Shown one piece after another: positions 20,832 through 33,253 of a DNA stretch of 64,000 nt; positions within the stretch are counted from its first letter, which is position 1, and every line of letters starts with the position of its first letter. The DNA is from Luffa acutangula. Taxonomy: Eukaryota; Streptophyta; Magnoliopsida; Cucurbitales; Cucurbitaceae. The notes under the pieces are model-generated. The model was given only the letters and a program-made list of their open reading frames with translations, was not told the DNA's origin and did no database searches. The position numbers and the translations under genes are program-made. The stretch spans positions 40,127,455-40,191,454 of the forward strand of contig CM072090.1 of assembly GCA_036850905.1 (NCBI GenBank), in the 5' to 3' direction.

Positions 20832-23800
20832 ATGTTATCTTCTTCATCTTTATACTCAAACCCACATCCCAATCTTCATCCTCTTCATTTCCGCCCTCCC
20901 AATCCTCTCTCCAATGTCTTTCACTTCCCCTCCAACCACAAACCCAGCGCCACTCCCGCCGCCGTCGCCTCCGCCGATCTCCGCCGCAACAATCCGGCAG
21001 AAAAACCATCCACCACCGCCGTACCCGATCATCTCCAGCCGGAACCCCGTCAACACAACTCCAAATCCGCCGCCCTTCTCAACCAGTACCTATCTTCCGG
21101 TGAGTCCCCAAATCCACAAAACCCAGAACCCCCTTTGCCCGAAGAAGAGAAAGTGAAGCTTCTTGAGCTCTCGCTTGTGAAAAAACGAACCCCTCAATTT
21201 CCTGGATCGATTTATGTTCAATCTCCGAGTGATTCCGATGTGGGTTCTTCTCTGCCTCCCCTGCAATCTCTGTTTCGAAATGGAGGGAGTGAGTTCCATG
21301 GTGAAGATGACAGGAAGATGATAAGAAGGGCTCTGGAGATTCGCCGGAAGGTGACCTCTGAGATTTTTAAGGAGGCGATGAGAAAAGGGAAATTTGGAAT
21401 TACTTACACCAACAATTTGCTTGGTTGGTTGTCTGATTTCATTGATTTTGTGATGATTCAAGCTGCGTCGATGAAGCAGTCGCCTGAATTTGCTCATTTG
21501 TCGTTCAATGTTCGCGCCAAGACTGTCATTGAAGATTCTAATGTTGTACCACTTATCAGGTAGATGGATGGGAGCAAAAAATTATCTGGGTTTTGTTTGT
21601 TTTATGTTGTCTATCATGTGCTTGGTTTCTTGAGGGAAGAATGAGAAGAGGGATACATAGTTGAATAACCTCACAAGCATAATAGAGTTCAAAGTGGTTT
21701 CATGTTTTCTGTCTTGAGAGTTTTTCCCTGAATTCTAGTGAGTTTAGAATTAATTTTGAGAATATGCTTTCATTGAAGCACACTCTGGAAGAAGAACTAC
21801 AAGTGCTAATTTTAGTTACCTTGAAATTTTTTAAAAGGGCTTTTAATTGGCTAGAAGCACTTTCCACCATACCCAAACTCACCCTTCATCTCACAGGTGG
21901 TTGAAGCATAACTCATTGTCATATCCACAGATAGGAAAGCTCATTTGCATGTCGAGGGGAAAGCTTGAGTCCATTAGACGTCTTGTGGAATGGCTTAAAG
22001 GAATTCATGTGAAAGGGGGATATCTTGGACTTACACTCACGAAAGCTGGAGGGAATATATTGGAACGTAGCAATGAAGAATTAGATGAGATTGTGAGCTA
22101 CTTGGAGAGTAATGGAGTTAGGATGGTTTGGATGGGCTTTGTCATGAGTCGATGTCCTTACTTGTTGTCTTACAACATGGAGGAACTGAAAACTCGTGTG
22201 GAGTTGTTCTTGAATATGGGTATGGATGAAAAAGACTTTGGCACAATGGTTTTTGATTATCCTAAGGTGCTTGGTCAGTATACTATTGAAGATATGAACC
22301 GAAAGGTATGTTGCTTTCTTTGTGTTCTTTAATTTTATAGTTCCATTTTATGTTGTTTTGTGGTTACATTATGAGTTTAATTCCTTGAACTTTAGAAAGT
22401 TTCAATGATTGTTATTGAACTTTGGAAGTACTTCTTTGCCATTGTCATCGATTAGCATTGTTAATGGAATGCAGAGATAGATAAATGTTAGTTGATTTGA
22501 CATAGCTTGTCCATGATGTCTATTTGGTTTTCGAACAGTAACATGATATGTCTAATCTATGTTATATGCGTACCACTGTTCTCTTATTGGGAGTAAAGTT
22601 TTCATGATGAATGATCAGGGGATTTCTAGTTGTAATAGTATCTTATCTCTAGACAAGCTCATTTTCCTTGAACTATTCTTGCTTGCTACCATTTCAAAGC
22701 AGTGGGAGTAATGTACCTTAACGTTTACTTTTCTAAGAAAACAATATGATACGTGAATTGCTTATTTGGTCGGGTTGTCGCTAACCATGAGGTGCTGCTC
22801 GTCTTATCTGTCCAGGTCAACTATTTAAAGGAGTTTGGCCTTGAGATTGAGGATGTAGGCAAATTACTAGCATACAAACCACAATTGATGAATTATAGCA
22901 TTGAGGATAAATGGAAACCTCTTGTTAAGTACTTCTATTACCTTGGAATTTCCAAAGATGGTCTGAGGAGAATGCTTACAATCAAGCCAGTGGTTTTCTG
23001 CCTTGATCTGGAGACGATCATTGTGCCAAAGGTAATTCTTTCATGTCTGATGGTGAATTTGCTTCAAACTTTCCTGTCAATATTTTACAACAAAAATCGA
23101 ACTCCGATGCATGAACTGGGTAATGCAGATTATCTAGCTAGAAATTCACATAGTAATCGAATATCTATGATTAAGGTGCTTTGTTTTTTTGTGATGAAGG
23201 TGCAATTCTTCAAAGACATCGGAGTCCAAGATGCTGGGATTAGTAACATGCTTGTGAAATTTCCATCATTACTGACATTCAGCCTCTACAAGAAAATTCG
23301 CCCTGTGGTAAGTTCATTATCCTGTATATCCTGTCTTTTATATAGTATAGTTCAAATTATTTTGTTCCCGTTTGATAACCATTTTGTTTTTTGTTTTCAG
23401 TTTTTGAAAATTATGTCTATTTTCTCACAATTTTTGGGTAAGTTTTTCACCTTTGAGTACTAATCCAAATTTTAAAAACAGAATCAAACTTTTAAAAAAC
23501 TACTCTTTAAAAAAAAATTTAAGTAGGTAATAAAGCAAGAAAATTATAGGTGGAAGTAGTGTTTATAAGCTTAGTTTTCAACAATAGAAAACAAAAAATA
23601 AAATAGTTATCAAACGAGGTCTCATGTGTTGAATAGAAGCCCCAAGAAATCATTCCCATACAGAGACATTTAGGAATTTATATCTGTGGTATCTTTATGC
23701 ACGGTGTGTATCAGTTTTTCCTCTGGTGCATTACTGCATCATGGTTTCTCCTTTCTAAGAACACATTATGCTTTCTCCTTTGCTAATGTAATAGTAGATT

Positions 23801-24494
23801 AAAACTTTTCGTTAAGATATGCTCAACAGCCTTAACTGTAAAAACCATGCAGGTCATATTCTTGATGACCAAAGCAGGAGTAAGGGAGAAAGACATTGGA
23901 AAAGTTGTAGCTTTGGGACCAGAACTTTTTGGTTATAGCATAGTGCATAAGCTTGAGGTCAATCTAAAGTATTTTTTGTCGCTCGGCATAAATACCAGGA
24001 ATCTCGGAGAAATGATTGCTGATTTTCCTATGCTACTCCGATACAATATTGACATTCTTCGACCGAAGTATCAATATTTGCGGAGAACCATGGTTCGACC
24101 TCTGCAAGATCTTATAGACTTTCCAAGGTAAGGACCAGCATATGCATATGTTAACTTCTCATTTGCTTAGTCATGTTCATTTGATGTACAATGAAGTCTA
24201 TTTTTGTTGAGTCAAAGTTCTTATGATATTATATACAGGTTTTTCAGCTATTCTCTCGAGGGACGCATCATCCCTAGGCATCAAGTTCTAGTTGAGAATC
24301 GTATAAATTTCAATTTACGTTCCATGTTAGCGTGCACCGATGAAGAGTTTAAGAACAAGGTTGCAGATGTAGTGGAAAGACGCCAAAGATTTGAATCTGG
24401 TAATTTGGATGGTTTCTCTGTTGTCCATACAACTCATGACTCTATAGACTCGAGTACACGTGATGAATTTTCGACTGAAAATAGAGAAGAGTGA
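20832..24494 (+). CDS. MTERF2: mTERF-family protein, organellar, closest to EMB2219/mTERF2
   Basis: Six exons: 20832-21559, 21897-22305, 22816-23031, 23200-23307, 23853-24127, 24239-24494. All introns are GT-AG with consistent phase, giving 663 residues. The first about 60 residues are Ser/Pro-rich and read as a transit peptide; the start MLSSSSLYSN is chosen because the longer upstream frame is lysine-rich and unlike a transit peptide. mTERF repeats run from about residue 243. Recognisable blocks are WLKHNSLSYPQIGKLICMS, GVRMVWMGFVMSRCPYLLSY, VNYLKEFGLEIEDVGKLLAY, NMLVKFPSLLTFSLYKKIRP, GEMIADFPMLLRYN and FFSYSLEGRIIPRH. mTERF proteins bind nucleic acid in plastids or mitochondria and act in organellar transcription and splicing; EMB2219 is reported as plastid and essential. 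The orthologue call is from memory of the Arabidopsis protein. Confidence 0.88.
23367..23622. mobile_element. MITE in fourth intron of the mTERF gene
   Basis: Ends CCCGTTTGATAACCATTTTG and ATAGTTATCAAACGAGGTC with the same internal pattern as the element at 10081. The target duplication is not clear. It lies wholly in the intron and should be spliced out. Confidence 0.75.
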
Positions 24495-26179
24495 TTTCAT
24501 GGTTGAACTTTCAAATTCCCTCCCCACTTAAAAAGCATATGACAGAAGAAAAGCTCAAACTTTTTCTTATGCCACGACTATTGGGGACGGATCGAGTCGT
24601 GTTTCTATGATCATTCATGGCTATCTCAAGATATTCAAGAACAAAAGACTTCTCTTCCTGACAGAGGGAAGGTAAGGTATGCTAATCACTTTATCAACTT
24701 CTTTTACCATACTGTCTACTTATTTTATCAAATGATTTTTTTTCTTTCCGTGTGAATAGTTAAAAAGGTGAGAATAAAATAGTGAAGATTGACGAGTCCT
24801 GAGTAACACAACGATTTCAGAACTATGAAGACAAGTAGTCAGCCGTCTCAACTCAAGAGTCAAGACAAGGGTGGACACAATGGTGGCTGCAAGGTATCAA
24901 TCACCAATCTACATGTCGCAAAGTTCTCCTTAATGTAAAAAATAATAATAATAATAAAATTTGGCACCCTTTGAATTGTACATATGAGAAATGCAAGAAA
25001 AAACATCACTTTTGACGATGATTAATATTTGGTCTCCTAACTTTCTAGTTGATATTGTCGTAGAGATGGTTTTGCCATGGCATTTCGTACACCCGAAAGA
25101 TAAGTCGAAAGGATAGCAATTCATGTCCAACCGTGTCGTCCACCAAAGCATCAACGGAAGGACGAAAAGAAATGTTCTTTGTGAAGCTTGCTTCTATAAG
25201 TGAACAAATGATATACTTCTCTCAAATGGGAAACAAGCATTTAACCTCTCAAGAAAATGCCCTGGCTCCATTATTATAAGATTTTTCCTTCAATGTTTTG
25301 GGTAAAACAAAGAACTTATGGTCATCTTATCAATCCGTGATTGTGGTCGATGATTATGTACAGAAGTTGTCTCGTCAAGTTAAAAAAAATGAAAGGTTCA
25401 TCTTGTTCTGTCACAAGTACCTCCATATTATGTTATTATGTTAAATGGGATTCTATAATAAGCTTAATATCAATGGAGTATGTCCAATGGGATTCAATAA
25501 CAAGCTTAATATCAATGGAGGTAAAGGATTTATGGTTGACCAAGTCCAGCAATAATGCATTCAAACAACAATAACTTGCAGTTGACATCCAGGTCCTGCT
25601 TTTTCAGCTTTTCATATGGTTGGCTGAGGGCAACTGCTTAGATGAAACAATAAAAGCTTCTATAAATTGTCCAAGGATGCCCCAAAAATGTAATATTACT
25701 AAACAGATGCATGCACATTTCTTATAGTGCCTCTGAGTGAAGGACTCAGCTTAAACCTGACAGTACATCTTAATTTATCCATCATCAGACAAGACTATAA
25801 ATGAAGGACTCAGCTTAAACCTGACAGTACATCTTAATTTATCCATCATCAGACAAGACTATAAATTTAGATGTGCACATTCTATGAAATTGAAGTCATG
25901 AAGAACGTTGAAGAGATATTGCTGATATTGTTCATATTTAACCTACATTACAACTGTTTCATGAGAAACCGTAACATTCCCATTTTTATTGGGAAGAGAA
26001 GAAAGACAAAAGATACTTAGAAAAATCCCAAACTTGGGCCGTAGTAAGAAGCAGCAAGAATTATGTTCTCAACTCATTTATACCAAGAATACAAAATAAT
26101 TTCAACAGCATGCTCAGGTTTATCTTATTATGAACGCAGTAAGAAAAGTCAAAAGCACAAGGCACCATTGGCAAATGTA
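24495..26179. other. Convergent intergenic region (3' UTRs)
   Basis: Between the convergent mTERF and TYKY genes. It probably holds both 3' UTRs. About 25437-25530 has an imperfect repeat of roughly 50 bp (AATGGGATTC...AGCTTAATATCAATGGAG twice). No conserved frame seen. Confidence 0.6.
25738..25865. repeat. Perfect 64-bp tandem duplication
   Basis: Copies at 25738-25801 and 25802-25865 are identical, starting TGAAGGACTCAGC. It lies in the convergent intergenic region and is either recent or an assembly effect. Confidence 0.9.
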
Positions 26180-29100
26180 TCAGCGATAGAGGCTTTCAGA
26201 TCTGAGGTTCTCTGCAATCTCGGTCTCCCATCGGTCTCCATTCTCGAGCAACTTTTCCTTGTCATAGAGAAGCTCCTACAACATCACAAAACTATGAGGC
26301 TCACATTCATCAACAAGGTTAGTGGTTTATTATAACATTCAAAATGTAACAAGATCGACCTCGTGAGTCTCTGTGGCAAACTCAAAGTTGGGACCTTCAA
26401 CAATGGCGTCAACAGGGCATGCCTCTTGACAGAATCCACAGTAGATGCATTTGGTCATGTCAATGTCATACCTGAAAATTAAGATTAATTAAGGACACAG
26501 ATAAAAAGATGAAGGGATGGATGTAGAGGTGATCTTGATCACCTTGTAGTCCTACGGCTACCATCTTCCCGTTCCTCGGCTTCAATTGTGATTGCTTGGG
26601 CAGGACAAATCTAACAAGAAAATCAAAATACAATAAGACATGAATTCAAAGCCACAATCTCGAAGTAATGATCAGCTATTGCTCAAATGTTGCACATCAA
26701 AATATTGAATTCATCTCCATGGCTATTTAAGAGATCAAGACCCTAAATATTTCAAGCATGGCCAGATAAAATATTACTTATTATTATCAAAGTTCTGCAA
26801 TGAAATGTAATATGTGAAAATGTTATTATCTCATATATTTTACAAGGTTACAGAGCAAAACCACTACGCAGGCAGTGCCATCTAATAAACCACTGATGAG
26901 AGATATGAGCACAACCACCTACCAATACCTCTTTTTACAATTCAACTGAGTGTGTGTGCTTGCGTGACATGTCTTTCAACATAATTGTGGAGTAAACGTG
27001 TTTTTTTAAAAAAATATTTCGTAGTATTTGTTCACACTCTAAAGAGTGTTTTTAACCAACTAAAAGCATTTCTTTAAATTTTCAATAATCAAATGTAGTT
27101 TGAAAATTTCTAAAAACAAATAAAAAGAACTTAAAAGTGCTTTTAGATCAAACATTTAGTTAGTTTTCTTCCAAAAGTACTTACAAAATAAATTTCACTT
27201 AAAACCATTTTTTTTTTCCAAAAATGCATTCCAAACTCACCCCGACTGTCTGATATAACCACTTCTATAAACTTGACTCCATAAGCTACTTATTGGTTAT
27301 AATGACAAGAAACATCTTACCAAAAAAATAATAATAATAATAAAGACAAAAAACATCTTTTCTACTTAAAGACCTTGTGAGTCTATTAGTAATACCTAGT
27401 AAATCATGAGTTTTATGGTTCAAAAGAGCATAAAGTAGCAGCTTGATACACTTCAATTCTTAAAAATGCTATGTCCCACCATACACCTAGCCACATTCGA
27501 ATATAAAATTTAATGTCCCAAAGGACAAAAGGAACCCCTCTCAAATACACTCTTCAGTCATGGAGAAAAGTCATACCTTTGATCAACTTAGATACATTAT
27601 ATCCTAGTAAGATTTCTCAACTTTGACTGAAAATAACAATATGTGCTTCAAGGCATTAAGAGACAGTAAAATAACGACCAAGCGAAAGTTCTATGGTCTA
27701 AGAGTAGGAGTCCAGTAGGAACAATTATTTTCACCTTCAAGTAAGAGGATGGCAAATAGGCATGAGATATTATGAAAACAAAGATGGCAAGAAATATGCA
27801 TACTTCTCTTACATTTCTCAGTAGAATTATATTGTCCAAGAGTTAAAAATATAGATCCAAATGCTTACAGCTTCACAAAGTTTGCATGCAATGCATCGTT
27901 CTTCTCCAGTTGCATATCGTCGGAGGGCATGCTCACCTCGAAAACGAGGGCTTAGTGGGCCTTTCTCGAATGGATAATTGATCTGCATCAATGTGTACAA
28001 TAATCAGAAATCAGGATCAACAAGAATTTTAGCTTAGTGCAAGAGAATGTTGATTGGAAGACACTTACAGTGACTTTTTTCTCAAAAAAGTATTTAAGAG
28101 TCAGCATCAAACCCCGGACCATTTCAGTGAGAAATAGTGTGTTTATACTACGCTCAAAAACTACAAATGGCCAAGAAATTAAGTTTTTTAAGAACCATCA
28201 AATATAATAGCAAACAACAGAAAAAGATTTGGAAGGAAACAGAGAAGAAACTACAGAAGGAAATTAAAATTACTTGAACTCCAATCCTTCGAGATCTCCT
28301 TGGCGAGCTGCTCTCTTTCTTCATCCTCTGCAGAAGTAATGAGATTGAAAAGAATATTAAGCAAAGAAAAAAAATCCATAGCTCATAGCACCATATTCGC
28401 AGAGATAAAACAAATATGTCCTGTGGATCATATACATACTACTTAGTTCAGCAGTGATTAACTGAGACAATAATATATGGATATAATAGTATATCAAGAT
28501 GATGAGAAACAGAAACAGAAACAGAACCTTTTTTGGTACTGAACAAGTGTGCACTCGACCGGAGACCGTGAAAAGGAGAACCTTGCAGTGCTTGTCCAGA
28601 GACGGCCTAACAATAGTAGATTAAACATAACAAATAAAATATAAGGTAAAAGAAGTTGCTACTTACTACAACTACCAAAAATGAGGAATACGATTTTTAT
28701 GGCGTGATTCCTATCAAGTTTTCAATCAAAATGGAAAACATCACTGTGATAACTAGAGCTCAGGAAATAACATTTTTCATCAAATATTAAAGTGAAGTGT
28801 TCATAGCAAAGCAAATAACACCTAAAGGCCATCAACAGGTGAACATTGAACAGAACCCTTAGGTCTTCATGAACTGAATTTTGATTTTGAGCCCATGGAG
28901 GAGCATCTTCCATCAAGCTAATACTATACATCAAGCTAATCACTAATTTCTTTTTCCCACTCGTTAACACATAGATATAATTCGGGGAAAGAACATATAA
29001 GGCATAGTTCACAGTCTTGAACATCTCCCCCAACATCCCGGAAACCATCTACAGATCTCTGCGACACTATCTAGAAAACAGCCTATATTTTGCCAAAAAG

Positions 29101-29614
29101 TTCAGAATGTTACAATGTATAGACAACCTAACCATCAAATTCCCAGTCTGCCAGTTGTAAGCACTTCAAGTTCCTCGTTCTAAACACAATCTCCCTCCAA
29201 ATGGGACATCAAAATAACAAATCCTTCCTTTTCAGGGAAAAGAAAGGACAGACTGTCCCATTTCCAATATCAAAATGTTTCTCCCTATTGAATTAGCAAC
29301 GAAACACGAACTCAACGGAACAGATATATTACACATAACAAAAACCCATCTGTTCTACGACTCGGAACATCTAAACTAAAAGAAACAAATTGCTACCCAG
29401 AAAACCTCGATTCAATTGAAAACGCTAGAAATCCTAAAACAGAACAAAAGCTCAACATCTTCCGTATTCAAGCAATTAGCTCTTACAAGTTCATCGCCAG
29501 GAAAAAAAAAAAGGGAGGGGGGAGTAGAAAAATTAGGGCAAAGAAGAGAAGATTTCTTACAAGCTGACGAGCACGAAGAGTGAGAAGGGATTTTCGAGCT
29601 AAGATCGCAGCCAT
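26180..29614 (-). CDS. NDUFS8: Complex I 23-kDa (TYKY) iron-sulfur subunit
   Basis: Eight exons on the minus strand: 29614-29561, 28606-28528, 28327-28274, 28160-28069, 27982-27869, 26610-26543, 26471-26360, 26275-26180, all GT-AG. They total 669 bp, or 222 residues, the usual plant length. The N-terminus [18 protein letters not shown] is a mitochondrial presequence. It is followed by [35 protein letters not shown] and [20 protein letters not shown]. Two 4Fe-4S motifs follow, [12 protein letters not shown] and [12 protein letters not shown]. The C-terminus is NLRSESLYR. It carries the N6a/N6b clusters in the matrix arm of NADH dehydrogenase, passing electrons towards ubiquinone. One variation is AICP where AVCP is common. 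It appears fully functional. Confidence 0.97.
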
Positions 29615-29758
29615 CGAAAATGGTGGCTCTTCTAAGTATTGTTTCACCGATACTCAGAGGCTGGGAATCCGAAATGTTTCTGCAGAGACTGAGCTATGTG
29701 ATCGCTGAGTACCTGAAATTGAATCGTTCCGATTTCCGGTCGGTAAAACGCCGCGTCT

Positions 29759-29818
29759 TGGGCTTGGGCTTCTTAACAGAAATTTGATCGAGCCCAAACT
29801 TACTGCCACCCTGGCCCA
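29759..29818 (-). promoter_or_regulatory. Cluster of Site II (TGGGCY) motifs upstream of NDUFS8
   Basis: Four copies 145-205 bp upstream of the start codon: TGGGCT at 29759 and 29765 (plus strand), and TGGGCT at 29796-29791 and TGGGCC at 29818-29813 (minus strand). Site II elements are TCP-factor targets common in promoters of nuclear genes for oxidative phosphorylation, so the location fits the gene. Confidence 0.6.
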
Positions 29819-29849
29819 TTAAAGGGATTTCAAGATTTCAAGTTAATCT

Positions 29850-30499
29850 CTATTTTTCTTTTAGTAATTTAAGAATAACTTCAATTTGGCTCCTATGGTT
29901 TAAGAAGTTTCAATTCAATCCTTATGGATTGGACTTAGTTTCACTTTAGTCCTTATAATTTTAGAAATTATAATTTGATTCATATGATTTAGCCAAATAT
30001 TGAGGTGGAGAATTGAACTCAAGCAGGAAGGATGAGTTAACATAGCTCAACAATTAAGGCATTCACTCATTCCCTTTCATTATGAAGTTCAACTCTTCAC
30101 CCTAATATTTGTTTCAAGGAATATAAAATCTTAGGAATTAAATTGAAACTACATCTAAATTATAGAGACTAAATTGAAACTTTTAAAACCATACGTTCAA
30201 ATCATATTGACCAAATCTATAATTTCTTTTGTCTAATTAAAAATTGGTTTGACATAAAAATTAGGGACCAAAAAATTGAGGAATAACAACTAATGGTATC
30301 TTTTGTTTAGTACAATAATAGTAACAAAACATAAGTAGGAAGAGGGGAAGAGGCCTTGAATAAGCATCCTTTGGTCTTCATAAACTGAGTTTTTAGTCCA
30401 TGGAGGTGCATCTTCCATCAATTTTCCTCATGCTGCTGATAGTAGGGAAGAGTTTAATGCAGACTCTCTTTAAAACAAACAAAAGAAAAAGTAGGAATT

Positions 30500-30537
<38 letters not shown>

Positions 30538-31135
30538 TTATAGTACTAGAAAAAAGAATCTTCTACTCGGGTTTTAGTTATAGGCACATTTTGAATCATT
30601 GAAGCATCATCCTCTTAGTGAAGAAAATTTTCCAATTTCTCTAAATCTCATTCTTGATCCTTAGGGATCAAACTACTCACTTTGTCATTTTAAAGGGTTG
30701 GAGTAGTGATCGGAGTTTGAAAGTTTTCTATATGTATGCTCGACAAGCATCTCACTTCGTTAAACATCTAAATGTCTCTAAAACCTTTACTCCGTTAAAC
30801 CAACTGAATAATTTCAACTTCAAACTATTGAAAGTATAGTAACTAAATTTAGACCCTTTCAAAATATTGGGACTAAAATATAACAATAAATAAAATATAG
30901 AGATTAAATTTGGACATTTTCAAAATATAGAAACTAAAATATAACAACCAAAGTATAGAGACCAAATAGTATTTTATCATTTTGTTTATTTTTTACTCAA
31001 TTTTAAATCCTAATATAGTCCACTAACGTTTTACCCAAATAGAAAATCATTACATGAAAACCAAAATTTCTATAGTATAATTGTAGGATAATTTGTGAAG
31101 TTTGATTATATTATAAGGAACCAATTAAAAAGTTT
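29850..31135. other. Intergenic, AT-rich
   Basis: No gene. About 29995-30110 has degenerate tRNA-like boxes (ATAGCTCAACAATTAAGG, GAAGTTCAACTCTTC), likely an old SINE. A T run of about 34 lies at 30503-30536. Confidence 0.5.
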
Positions 31136-31524
31136 AGGTTAAATTATCAAAAGTACCCTTGAACTATGAGATTGGTTTCAATTATACCTCTGAACTTTCA
31201 AAAGTTTCATTTTAATCCTTGAAGTGAAGTTTGTTTCAAAACGACATTTGAAGGTTTTTTTCATTAAATTCATGAACGAAAAGCGACATGTTTGCATGTG
31301 TATAGTTGTTTATGTGAATAGATTTGAATACAGACATGAAAAAACCATAAAAACATATGCAAATACGTCATTTTTTGTCCATGAACTTAACGAAAAAAAG
31401 TCTTCAAGTATCTTTTTGCAACAAACTTCAAACTTAAATGACTAAAATGAAACTTTCGAAAGTTTAGAGGTATAATTGAAACCAATCCTATATAGTTCAG
31501 AGATGTTTTTGATAATTTAACTCA
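31136..31524. mobile_element. Inverted-repeat (foldback/MITE) element
   Basis: About 80-bp terminal inverted repeats. The left arm runs from GTTAAATTATCAAAAGTACC through GATTGGTTTCAATTATACCT. The right arm from 31440 is its near reverse complement, ending TTTTGATAATTTAAC. Arms differ at several bases. No clear target duplication beyond the palindromic TTAA. Confidence 0.75.
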
Positions 31525-31724
31525 AATTTAAAAACTATTAAAACTGAATTCAAATCCTAAAACTAAATTTAAACTAAATTAGACTAAATTAAAAACTTAT
31601 AAACCTATAAGAACCAAATCAAAATTTTATGGAAAAGAAGAACCAATTTTGCAATTTACCCTATAATTTTAGCCATAAATGCAAAAGTTTGCTTATTTGA
31701 AAAAAAAAAAAAACTAAATTATGG

Positions 31725-32075
31725 AAAAAAAAATATGTCCATGAACTTTGAAAAGTTTCAAAAATACCCCTGAACTTTGAAAAATATTTCAAAATACCCT
31801 TATCATTAATTTTTGGATGAAAACCTTTAGAATTTACGGTGATATGAGAAAAGAAGAAGTATTTTTCAATAAAAGAGTATTTTTTAATCTTTTGGAAAGT
31901 TCAAGAGTATTTTTTTAAACTGAAACTTTAACGGTTTCCATCAAAAAATTAACGGTAAAGGTATTTTTGAAATATTTTTCAAAGCTCCAAGATATTTTTT
32001 AAACTTTTCAAAGTTCAGAGTCATTTTTTAAACAAACCCGACAATTCAAAGGTATTTTTTATAATTTAGCCTAAA
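31725..32075. repeat. Related inverted-repeat element
   Basis: Left part has TGAACTTTGAAAAGTTTCAAAA and ACCCCTGAACTTTG. The right part has the complementary TTTTTGAAATATTTTTCAAAG and AACTTTTCAAAGTTCAGAG. It is related to 7830-8000. It ends about 120 bp before the next gene, so it may contribute to that promoter. Confidence 0.55.
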
Positions 32076-32198
32076 AAAAGCAAAGGAATTTTCTTATTTC
32101 AAAAAAAAAAAAAAAGCAAAGGAATTTTCTCATTATAAAGCCAGTTCCCAAGGCGGCGTCTTGAGCAAAACCTGCGTTCTGCCTCCTGAAGACCAGAA

Positions 32199-33253
32199 AT
32201 GGCGTCCGTTTGCCGATCACTTCTCACGGCGGCGGGTTCGAGGTCCATGGCCGGCCGAACCAGAACACTCGCTCAAAAAACCCTAAATCCAGTGCCTGTT
32301 TCTTCTTCCTCCAGAGGCCTCCCTTCCGTTTCCAGGTACTTTCACTTCGATTTTTGCAATTTCATTCAGTCGTTTACGTGCCGGAATTTCTTTGCGATCT
32401 TAGTTCATTTACTGTTTTTGGACTTTGGATCCTGAACATACTTTATTTTCTTCCATTTTTCATCGTTCGTACTTTGTTTTTCTCCAGGATTGTTTCGTCT
32501 CTGGCTACTGTGGAGTCGCTGATGCCACTCCACAGCGCCGTCGCTTCAGCTCGATTGAAGTCCAAAATCGCCGTCGACTCACATTGCTGGAGCTGGCTTT
32601 CTGAAGGTTGTTTAATTTCTCGATTTCTCTATTTAATTTGATCTTATAAATGTGAGGATTTTTGTTTGTATGATTTCAAATGCATCTCCTTTATTACTCT
32701 TAGTTAAGTTCTCAATGCGCTGCAAAATTTCTTTCAGGAATTCCTGAATATTGCTGCTATTTCCTAATTTTATCTCTTGACTAATATATTTGTTATTAAA
32801 GGAAGTGAAAGAAGTTGGGAAATGGCCTTGTTACTTGCATAGAATATTCTATGTGCTTTGAATTTTGATTGACTTGAACTCTTAACGCCCTTGTTGTTGG
32901 TCTCCATTCCATTCTAAGTTAACCCTAGTCGAAACGATTTAGTTCTTAACTTTTTGAGATGTTGACCCAATTTCAAAAACCAAAAACATAAGAATAACCA
33001 AAAAGAGTTCATACAAGCTTATGTATAAAAAATGGAAATTAAAAACAAATTTGTTACCAAATGACTCGTTAGTTATTGGCTAACATTGCATCTTTTGTAT
33101 ATTTGCTCTTTCTGTTATGAATTACATTCGAGAAATGATAATCCATAAATTTCATCTTGAATGGTCAGCCATATATCTCTTGTATCATATTGAAGTTGGT
33201 ATCCTGACTTCATCATTTTACCTTGTCTTTTAGGATTTGCAACACCTTTGTGA
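32199..33253 (+). CDS. NFD6/NOXY2-like small mitochondrial protein
   Basis: Three exons, 32199-32335, 32488-32606 and 33234-33253, GT-AG with matching phase, give 91 residues. The N-terminus MASVCRSLLTAAGSRSMAGR is rich in Arg/Ser and fits a mitochondrial presequence. The conserved family core is RIVSSLATVESLMPLHSAVA and SARLKSKIAVDSHCWSWLSEG, ending FATPL. This family includes NUCLEAR FUSION DEFECTIVE 6 (polar nuclei fusion) and NONRESPONDING TO OXYLIPINS 2 in Arabidopsis; the molecular activity is unknown. If the second intron (32607-33233) is retained, the end becomes EGCLISRFLYLI with a stop at 32641. Exon 3 encodes only six complete codons plus the stop, so it is the least certain part. 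Confidence 0.82.
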
